Below, piece by piece: positions 55,501-64,000 of a DNA stretch of 64,000 nt (position 1 is its first letter; the number at the start of each line of letters is the position of its first letter). The notes beneath the pieces were generated by a model. The model saw only the letters and a list, made by a program, of their open reading frames with translations, was not told the origin of the DNA and ran no database searches. The DNA lies in NCBI RefSeq assembly GCF_036370855.1, contig NC_088102.1, positions 69,945,601-70,009,600 of the forward strand. The letters are read 5' to 3'. Position numbers and translations under genes: made by a program. The DNA is from Dromaius novaehollandiae (taxonomy: Eukaryota; Chordata; Aves; Casuariiformes; Dromaiidae).

Positions 55501-58500
55501 CAAGACAAATATGGAAGAATTATAAACTATTTCTTAAATCTCTCTGTATTGCTACAGCTAGATTCTTTACCAGGTCTCCCTCTCATACCTCCATCTGCTT
55601 TCAGGTTCCTCTGCATCCTGCTCTCTATTAAAATTAAGGCTATTTTCACAACTAGCCTTTTTCTTTTGGGTCTATACATATCAGCTTTTCAAGGATCAAG
55701 TGATCTAAAAAGAGAAGTGCTCTCCTGCCAGATTTTGTCACAAAATTTTTAATCTGTAAATTGAAAGGGAAACCTTTACTCATTAAGATCCTTAGAAACA
55801 GATGGTTATATTTGATGATATCTGCCATGATCAAATAGGGATAGGTATTGCAGGGAGAAATTCCTTTTAAATTAAAAAACAACCTAACTAAAGGAGAAGG
55901 CACTGGAAAGCAGCTTTTAATTTTTATGTAGAGATCTCAAGGAGTGGTTTGTATTGTGATTGGCTTCTCTCATCTAATACGTAGCTGAGAAATTCAGTTC
56001 TCCAGATAATTCCCAATCCATATCTCTAAATAAGATTTCACATACCGTGTTACAACATCCTTCAGCAAAACTTCATGATTACAGGCCACTATCTTGGGTC
56101 AAGAGAGACCTCTAATCTTTGAAGGCCTAAATAATTTTGATTTGTTGATCCCCAGTCTCTGCACTGCAGATCTTGGAAACAGTTTGCCAAGCCTTCAAAG
56201 CACTGTCTGATATACCCATAGGAAAAAAAATGAAAAAGAAGTTTGATGAGTACGTTTCCTTTAAAAAAAGTTTGCTATTGTACCCATCAAAAAACTCTAA
56301 CATTATCTATTTTAAGATACAAGATTTCTTATTATTTTCAGACCAGACCAACACATTCCCAGGTTCAAAAAGGTCTTTGTGCTTTATCTGCAAGGTTATA
56401 ATGCAAGTAGCTCATGGAGTTACAAACCCATGAGCTAGCTTGTTACTTTTAATTCCTCCTTAATTTTCTCAGAAATGTGAATATCTAATTATTTCTGATA
56501 TGTCATAATTTTATATTCAGAGATTGAACACATTCTATGAAATACCGTAAAAAGAGAAGATCATTTACCGAGAACAGCACAATAGCTGCTGTGAAGAGAG
56601 CTATCCATGCTTCATCTCTGAGCTATCCTTTTCTTTTTCATTTATTTAACTGCAGGGGCCAGGATTTCTTTTGCTAGATGAAGCAGCAGTGACATGAGGC
56701 AGCTCTTCTTAGTTCCTCTTGTTAACTTAAAGCCATTTGAAGAAGTTTCATTCATTAATATCTAATTTCCAGTATGCTCGTATGAAGCAAAAAGACAAAT
56801 TCTGAACTTCTTTGAAAAGCGACTTTTTTCTCTAATGGAGTGCACACGTGTTCCCATTCTAATTAAAGTTTTCTGCATCTTTTCTGTACAACTTTCAATC
56901 ACCTTGACCTACTCAGGACTGGCTTTATGGTTCTCTTTTCTCCAAGACAACTTTTCTCTTGCAGTATTTGTTATGAAACTGAACCTGTCTTTAGGTTCAG
57001 AAAAGGGTTATATTTAGTTACAAGAACTGATACATCTTTCCTACCCGACAGTCTCAGAACTGTGGCTGTGCCCCCCTTGTTCTCAAGTATTTTCATCACT
57101 GATTGCAAAATGGTTTACTTACAACCCATTAACAACACAAAACCAGTTTTAGCTTTCTTTATGGCTTATAAAAAGTATCAGTAACCGATTTTTTTAGTCT
57201 GTTAACTTTAATAGAAATTGCTTCTGCTAGGCTTGTCCATTCCATCCTATATTGCCAACTATTGCTCTGTATTTATTTTTTGTTTTTAGAATGTAATTTC
57301 ACTCGTAAACACCACAGAGCCTGGCAATGTTTTTATAGACTGAGTTTACATCATCTGCAATATAAAATATATTAATTCAAACTGTTTTTACCTCTCTATA
57401 ATATCAAAAGATAATGAATTTCAGCTTTTTACATCTGGTAGTAGTTTTCTGTTGCTATCACACAAACTGTTATACATTCTAGTGCCTTATCTTTTATATT
57501 AGCTGAAGTTCAAATCTATATTGATTTCCTTTTCTGTCCTTCTCATTCATACAGTCACTTTTCTGCCATGATCCTTATTGTTATAGCACTGATTCTTTTA
57601 ATTTTTTTCCAAATTTATGCAGGAAAAAAATGCAGAAAATGCAGAAGCCCTCCCCTAAGTGTTCTTAAATGGCATCCTGAGTGGAAGTCTCAGCATTATA
57701 TTATGTTTATCAGAGATGGGAGCTTAGAAGTATTGCTCAAAGCTGTAGTTCAGGCCTTCTCCCGTTCATTTCCCTTATTATGCTATTTGCCTACCTACCC
57801 TTCACCCCTACGCTTTAATTCTAGAATTTAATAGAATTTAATTCTATTCTTTAATTCTAGAATTCTCTTTCCCACTTTATTTACATTTTAATTCTCTGGA
57901 TTACTACTTTTACTTTTTCCTTATGATCTTTTTCTCTTATTATTTTCCAACCTCTTGAATAGCCACATCTTACGTTTTTTCTTATTATTAATCTTTTCCT
58001 TGTCATTTGAGGTCATCTCTCTTTTGGGTTTAATAATCTGTCACTTTATATCACAGCGGTGTCTCCTGATGCCTGTATCCAAACTGAGATGAATCTGAGG
58101 ATGAGACTATTCTCATTTTTTCAAAGATTCTAACAGTTCTTACAATCTATTTCTCTTCTTCCATTCCTTTCAATCACTTTACTTGTATTTTGCAGTTCTA
58201 TTCCTAATTGTATTTTTAATCCATACTTATGTCATAAGTCCTAACTCTGGTCTCTTTCTTACTGCCTTTAATTCTACTGAAACTCACCTCTGCTGGGAAT
58301 GAATCTAGCAAGCTGATTTCTGAGCTTAACTCATCAAGGTATGGTTTAATAATATCGGCAGGTTTCTTCCTCTCTTCTTTGTGTTTTGCTTCCTTTATGG
58401 AGAGGCTACTGACTCTATAGCCCTTGTGAACCCCACCGTAACTTTCTCTGGGGACAAATACCTTTTAAGATGATGCCTTTACATAGATAGGTATTGATTC

Positions 58501-59820
58501 CAAAAGCAAGAGAAATACTTTCAGGGAAGTGAAACAGCCAGGAAGACATGAAGCTTACAGATGGTGCCATCTCCCTTTTGGAGCACTTCAGGAAGTCATT
58601 TTCTCCTATGACCTTCAGCAATCCTCAATAGCAGTTATTAAAAACATAGACATAAAATGCAATCCACCCACATATCAACTACAGCTCATAACCTCCCTCC
58701 CCACCCCGAGACCTATTACTAAGCAGACATTTAAAACAGCCTGCAGTCTTACCTGCTATCCTGGCAAGAATTTTTCATGAATCAACAAGACATGGAGAAG
58801 ATCTTTATTCTTTTAAGTACTAAAAATACCTAAGTCCATGTTATTAATTATCATAAAATGTCAAAACCAAATACCATTAGCTTTCTTTATAATCACTCAA
58901 ATCATTTTGAGTACATTTTTTTTCAGACTTACTCTAGCTAAAGAAAATAAAACTATTAACCTAACTGCAAGAAAGACAAGAGGAAAAAAATCACAGGGAA
59001 AATGTCCACATAAGAAAAATAAAGAATGAAACAAAAGCTATTCTGAGCTTTAAGTGAAACTGGATTGCAAATGTAGGATTCAGCAAATTTTGATCCTATA
59101 TCCTATGTACATAAAAGATTTCCTGTCACATTCCCTTAAAAGGCATTTTAAAATAGGAGGAAAAAGGAGGTCAGCTTCCTCCTGTTTTTATGAGGATCAT
59201 CTGTCTAATACATCTACTGTTTAACACTGTTGGGGGAGGGGAGTTGTGAGAAGGATATCAGTATTATTTTTACATCTTTTTCAACATTAAATACCAAACC
59301 ATGTTAGTCTAATTTCCAAACAAAATAAATCCACAGACAGAAAAAACAAATTGCCAAATTTTGGAAGGCCCAAAGCTCAACTTAGTAGATTTACCTACTG
59401 CCACTGGAAATGGATTTTTTTTCACAATTCACATAATAACACTGAAGTCTAAGGTTCTTACTCAGTTTTTACTACATCTCTACTCACATAAACATCCAAT
59501 AAAGATACTTTAAGTTAAATTTACTGTTAATAAGAGTCTAGGTAAACAGTGAAGAATTCGACCAGAATACCCTAACGACAAAGTCTGTTTTCGTAGAAAA
59601 TATATTAAGCTTAGTCTAACACTGCTACTCTGAAAAATGCTGGGTGTGATTCTGATCTCACTTACCCCAGCATCATTCAGAAACAATTCAGCTAAAGTCA
59701 ATGAAATTAATCCTACAAAAGATTAAAGTAAGATATGTGGGAGACTGTAGCAACATATCAAAATTAATACTCATTGGTTTTATAAGACATTGAACATTAT
59801 TCAACTTTCAGTCCTTTAAG
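55501..59820. other. Spacer between SPX2 and TESMIN, including the TESMIN 3' flank
   Basis: Pyrimidine-rich on the + strand from 57,200 to 58,400, no supported gene. A minus-strand poly(A) signal for TESMIN (TTTATT on +) occurs at about 58,803; I could not pick one closer to the stop. A partly self-complementary AT stretch lies at 57,814-57,866. Confidence 0.45.
57814..57866. repeat. Interrupted palindromic AT-rich repeat
   Basis: Three copies of a TTTAATTCTA/TAGAATTTAA-like unit in alternating orientation; the centre, AATAGAATTTAATTCTATT, is nearly a perfect palindrome. Such arrays can form hairpins or arise by replication slippage. Confidence 0.7.
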
Positions 59821-59983
59821 TTATGCATGTAGTATTTGGGATAAACATCTCCCAAATTCTTCCATGATCATTCGTTCAGCTAGACAAACAGAGTAACCTC
59901 CTCTTTCTGCCTCTTCAGCCTGCACCAGGAGACAAGCACATGTTGCTTTCACTTCTTCCCAAGATATACATACAGCTGGTTGC
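59821..59983 (-). CDS. TESMIN: TESMIN last coding exon
   Basis: On the minus strand the acceptor CCCTGTCAG precedes a base that completes the Arg codon, then [20 protein letters not shown] and [20 protein letters not shown], ending CLSQILHA and TAA (complement of 59,821-59,823). This is the conserved tesmin C-terminal helix. The human protein, as I recall, continues about ten residues past ILH; here it stops one residue after. Confidence 0.93.
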
Positions 59984-62900
59984 CTGACAGGGAAGAATAA
60001 ACTAGTATAAAATATCTCCATTTTAAATACATAAACTAATTTAAAAGCCAAATTACTGTTTGTATTTAAAACTCTCAACTAGGAGGTGGAATGCAAAGAG
60101 CTGAATCAGAGTAGCTGCACTGTTACTGCAAGATATATCCCTGTAGGAATCTCATTATTCTGTACTGAACAGTTTTTGCTGCCAGAAGATTGCTTGAGGT
60201 TTTCTAATTAATCACATGGAAGACTGTATTTACACTACAGAATTAGTCCATGCAAATGCTGCCCGATAGGCACAGACAGGGAAAGGTGATACTATAAGCC
60301 TCTTCTTCCTTCTGTAAGCAATGGTCAGATTCCATCTCACATGCAAGGAAATGTGTTAAAAAGGCTTAGTCAGTGCCTAGCAGGTACTAACTGCTCATTC
60401 AATCTCCTGCTGACAAGAGAAAGAGCACCTAGTCCCTCAAGGTGTCCCAAAATGGCATCTAAGCTGCCTTGCTTCGAATAAACTCTTGAAACTACCAGTG
60501 GTCGACATCATACAACTCATTCTACTACATGATTCAAGCAAGTAAGGGTGTAACTTGGCACCAGCCACCTAATCAATAAATTACCAGCAGCAGAAAATAT
60601 TCAAATATTTTCAAAATATATCATCAGAAAGTATCTTTAAATTGGAATTAACAAAATCATTTCTAGGTAATGGTTGATGAAATGATTATGCTGTATGCAG
60701 GCTGAAAATTTTAGAGCCTGGAGTAAAATTCACTGAAATCAATTTAGAGGTGCTTTAATTAATTATTATTAACAGATACTTTATTTATTAAACTATTGAC
60801 TATACCAACCAAAAACAGAGATTGGGCTACAGCTGTGTTAGAAAGCATAACAGCATCAGTATAGTACAGCCTTCCCCAAAGATTTTATGATCCACATTGC
60901 CAAGACAGGTAAAATTGAGAGAAGATGGACCAAAGGAAAAGGAGATAGGGTGAGAGGAGGAGGGCTATAAACGTGCTAATTAACTGAACACCACAAACTT
61001 CATATTAATAATATAATTTTCTAACTATATCTTTGGGCAAGGTTTGGTACAAACTGATACCTACACACAGAAAAATGAAAGAAAGGAGAAACTGAAGGAA
61101 AAATATATGGTAGATAAAGGATTAAAAAAAGAGAGACACAATGTAATATGTGATAAACACAAAAATAACTGTTATTTTGTAAGCAGAACTAATACATATA
61201 TCCCTGAACTCTGCATACCATATTCCTAAAGTTTCCCCTAAGATAGTTTTGTACCCTCTTGTTTCTATAAATAAAAAAATATGTGAAGTGAAAAGCTATT
61301 ATACAAGCCATCTGTCATTTTAGTCACTATTTCTTAGATAAATATGATAATCGTTACATAACAAAATTAATGAAGTCAGACAGACTGAGGGATTATGCAC
61401 TGCCATTTCCAAATATTCACCTGTCTTTCTTCGATTTTGGTAACATTTCAAATGCTGATGTTAAAACTGGGCTATTTCCTTCATTATTTCCAATGTCCAT
61501 GTAGTTTGGCATATTCAACTGGGTTTTTTGATCTGGGCTTTCTTCATAATTTTTGCAACCAATGCATTTGCAAATAGAGGAACACATAATTTTAGCCTGG
61601 CAAATACAGAATACTTAGAATAAAAAATGTATAAATCTTAAATTAAACATACATATGAGTATCCATTGGAGCTATATCTCCAGGGACTTATTCTAGATGT
61701 GCTGGTCTTGGAAACTTGCAGAGTGAGACCATCAATATCAATACAGTAAGGAAGTGAGATAGTTTTCTCCAAGGATTCTCTGTGGAGTTGGATGATTGTC
61801 CCTTGTCCTGTACACGGACAAATCACTCCTCCCCTCAAATTGCAGGTATCTTTGCAAGGTAACAAAATACCACAAATGCAAAGAAACTACCAGGATTAGC
61901 AGAAAACCATTGCTCATTTCTCCTGGAGCAAGGAACTGGCTGAGAGTTCCTAGAACCTGATACTGAAAATTTTAGCTGATCACCCTCAGCCAGATTCAGT
62001 TCTTTGGAGTTAGAGCCATATCAAGAAAGAGGCTCTGTCCCCTACGTTCAGTAAGTTTTATGATGAACAATACAAAGATAAAAGAGGAGTAATTATTTTT
62101 AGAGACAGTGATAGTTACAGAAAATAATCCATGTTAAGATCATGACTAATGATAGCAAAATTCACCTGACTGACCTCAAAGCACTCACAATAATTCTTAA
62201 GGCATCCTGAGCGCTTGCAATTACATCCTTTGTTATGACGAGGTTTAATTTCTCCCAGTTTCCTCTTCCCAATCTTTGGTAGAAAAGCTTCTGGGTTTCT
62301 ATCAAGACAGGCCTAAAACAGAAAGTATTAGACCATGAGAAAATCAAAGACATGTTTTTAAGTACCTGAATGACTGCTATCCAGTGTTTAACAAAGAAAT
62401 TCTTACTTGACGCTCATCCTTAGTGGTATGAAGTACATGGACATAGGTGTCCTCCAGGGCATGAGAGAGCAGGAATTCATAGATTCTAAAACACTGAGCT
62501 GGGAAGCAACTTACGTTGTTTTTATGAAACATCCAAGATGACCTCATCTACAGTTCTTTTAGGAATGCTTTTCTCTCACTGCTGAAGCCACTCTCATCAG
62601 AAATAAAAAGTTCTCAATGCAAAAAGCACCCTTGAACACATTGGTATGCACATCTCAGGATAGGTAACCCTATCTTGTTTTATTAATGGCCCGATACAAA
62701 GCCCATTTACTGGAGTCAGAGCTGGATATTCCACTGGAACAGTAGATTTTAATCAGGCCCTAAGACCTCATGATGTCACAATCTGCTAAAAGGCAAACTA
62801 AAAAAACATTATGTCCTCTGTGTACAGTACTTATGGATGGCAGAGAAACCGCAATGTCCTTTGCAGGGAGAAACAAGACCTGTTTTACTCTAAAGGATGC

Positions 62901-63887
62901 CCTCTGCACAGTGAAGAGGGTGCTTAGACCACACAAACCCCATCAGCTCAACTACTCTAGAGCATCTGGTTTGAAAAAATTGTTAGAGATTAAAACTGCT
63001 CTGGATTTGAATGGTTGGATGTGGCAAAGTTCTAAATCTAATTAGATCAACTTCTTCTACAATCTAGAGATAATGTGAATGATACAAAAAGAGTTCTAGA
63101 GAGTTGCACACAAGAGTCCAAAGCTAGTAATACATCCTTATTGTAGAGTATAAGCAGCAGAACAGTATTTTTATTTTCACTTTAAAATTTACGACATAAT
63201 CTAAGACATATCTAATAGATTAAAGTATTGCCCATTTTTATACACACACAGGAATTAGCCCACGTATTATTCTTTATACCACTATAAAATCAGAGTCTCC
63301 AAGCACAGAAGCAACCTGCAGAGCAGGGTTCAACGTTGCTGCCATGGGAGCCTCCCTTCAGACTGCTGCGTGGGTCAACCAAAGAGAGCCACACAGACAA
63401 CTGCAGATTTGTCCAGGGAGAATAATAATTTGGATAATAATAATTTGGTTTCCTTTAACTGCTGTCTGATTTTGGGGCACAACATATTTTCCTTCAAGTG
63501 AAACCATTCTCTGAAATTAAGTTTGAGTTTGCACACTTCCTTCCAAGAATAAAAATTACCATTCTGTTAACATACCACTAGTTACAATACAAAGCAGCGA
63601 AAGTTCCAAAAAGGGAAAGAAAAAGTCCCTATATCTGTTCTTTGTAAGAATAATATAGAGGCAACACTTGACTTTACTTCATTTAGGTTAAAAATAGCAT
63701 ATTCCAAATACTGTAATGTAAAAAACAATACCGCTGTATTTTTCATATATGAAGCAAATATCAATGTGTACTGTATTTTATTACCTTAATGGCCTTAAAT
63801 CGCTCAGTTTCATGAAGTGGATTGTTGTAACAATTATTGCAGTTGCAGTTGTTGCAAAAATCACTGTTAGCAAAACAGTCACAATAT
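59821..63887 (-). CDS. TESMIN: Tesmin, CXC-domain protein (3' part; 5' part outside window)
   Basis: Member of the LIN54/TSO1 CXC-domain family (tesmin, also MTL5), a germ-cell protein required in spermatogenesis in mammals. Exons on the minus strand in coding order: 63887-63785, 62312-62175, 61596-61421 and 59983-59821. That is 580 bases: the last base of a split codon plus 192 residues and stop, phases 1, 0, 0, 2. The first exon gives [20 protein letters not shown], the end of the first CXC repeat. The second gives [20 protein letters not shown] and the third [20 protein letters not shown], which together form the second CXC repeat. These cysteine clusters bind zinc and contact DNA in the family. 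The last exon gives the conserved tail ([20 protein letters not shown]). Upstream exons lie beyond 64,000. The gene is convergent with SPX2. Confidence 0.95.
61421..61596 (-). CDS. TESMIN: TESMIN exon with end of second CXC repeat
   Basis: 176 bases starting at a codon boundary and ending with two bases of a split Arg codon. It encodes [20 protein letters not shown], then a Ser/Asn-rich linker and [10 protein letters not shown]. The acceptor is TTTGCCAG and the donor GACAG|GTGAAT. Confidence 0.95.
61597..62174 (-). other. TESMIN intron between CXC exons
   Basis: A 578-base intron interrupting the second CXC repeat between Glu and Ala. It contains a 75-codon minus-strand frame (61,865-61,638) without family resemblance. 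Confidence 0.85.
62175..62312 (-). CDS. TESMIN: TESMIN exon with start of second CXC repeat
   Basis: Exactly 46 codons, phase 0 at both ends. It encodes [15 protein letters not shown], a basic linker, then [20 protein letters not shown] and Glu. The acceptor is TTTTAG and the donor GAG|GTCAGT. The RNPEAF(x)PKI linker between the two CXC repeats is diagnostic of the LIN54/tesmin family. Confidence 0.97.
62313..63784 (-). other. TESMIN intron upstream of the second CXC repeat
   Basis: A 1.5-kb AT-rich intron. A 91-codon + strand frame (62,770-63,045) inside it has no support as a gene. A short direct repeat (aataataatttgg) occurs at about 63,422-63,449. Confidence 0.8.
63785..63887 (-). CDS. 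TESMIN: TESMIN exon with end of first CXC repeat
   Basis: 103 bases starting with the last base of a split codon. It encodes [20 protein letters not shown], then [14 protein letters not shown]. The acceptor is CATCATAG and the donor AAG|GTAATA. The first half of the repeat must lie in an exon beyond 64,000. Confidence 0.96.
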
Positions 63888-64000
63888 CTATGATGAACAT
63901 ATAAAATAGCATAAGAAATGAAAAGATTAAATGGTTTTAAGTTTTATTCTACTTCAAAGCAGAATTTATGGTTTCTACACATAGAAAATATTCCTTCCTC

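Noticed and set aside
61638-61865. Minus-strand frame with several cysteines inside a TESMIN intron, as a possible extra TESMIN exon
   Set aside because: The flanking exons join in phase and give an uninterrupted second CXC repeat (Glu then AKIMCSS) as in the family. The frame lacks a good acceptor and has no family resemblance.
1-64000. tRNA, rRNA, CRISPR, operon or prokaryotic features
   Set aside because: The window is vertebrate nuclear DNA with spliced genes. I saw no tRNA or rRNA gene and no direct-repeat array with regular spacers.

Overview
This is vertebrate nuclear DNA, AT-rich and mostly non-coding, with spliced genes and no operon-like organisation. It comes from a sauropsid, most likely a bird: there is a recognisable avian-type CR1 LINE 3' end at about 10,830-11,533, several much older CR1 relics, and gene sequences resembling the chicken versions of their families. 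The galanin sequence differs from the chicken form I remember at its last residue, so I do not assign a species.

Three genes can be supported, all from conserved peptide motifs plus splice sites whose phases agree. (1) GAL, the galanin/GMAP neuropeptide precursor, lies on the + strand at about 17.2-25.5 kb: CpG-island promoter, non-coding exon 1, five coding exons, 117 codons. (2) A spexin-type precursor, matching spexin 2 (SPX2), lies on the + strand at about 42.1-49.1 kb. It has a TATA box, five coding exons, 98 codons, and a 14-residue amidated peptide ending before Gly-Arg-Arg. (3) The 3' part of TESMIN (MTL5) lies on the - strand from 64,000 down to 59,821. Its four last coding exons carry the cysteine-rich CXC DNA-binding region and the C-terminus; the 5' part lies beyond the window.

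Layout: 1-16.8 kb is the GAL 5' flank with CR1 relics; 16.85-17.45 kb is the GAL CpG island; 17.4-25.5 kb is GAL; 25.5-42.1 kb is a long gene-free spacer with ancient CR1 pieces; 42.1-49.1 kb is SPX2; 49.1-59.8 kb is a repeat-bearing spacer between the convergent SPX2 and TESMIN genes; 59.8-64 kb is TESMIN.

The main point of interest is the pairing of two related neuropeptide genes. Galanin and spexin belong to one peptide superfamily that acts on galanin-type GPCRs (spexin on GALR2/GALR3). Here they are in the same orientation, about 17 kb apart, and flanked by TESMIN. In mammals, as far as I recall, GAL and TESMIN are neighbours with no spexin gene between them, which would fit SPX2 loss. 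SPX2 is short, split and AT-rich, so automatic annotation could easily miss it. All exon models were built by eye and have not been checked against transcripts.
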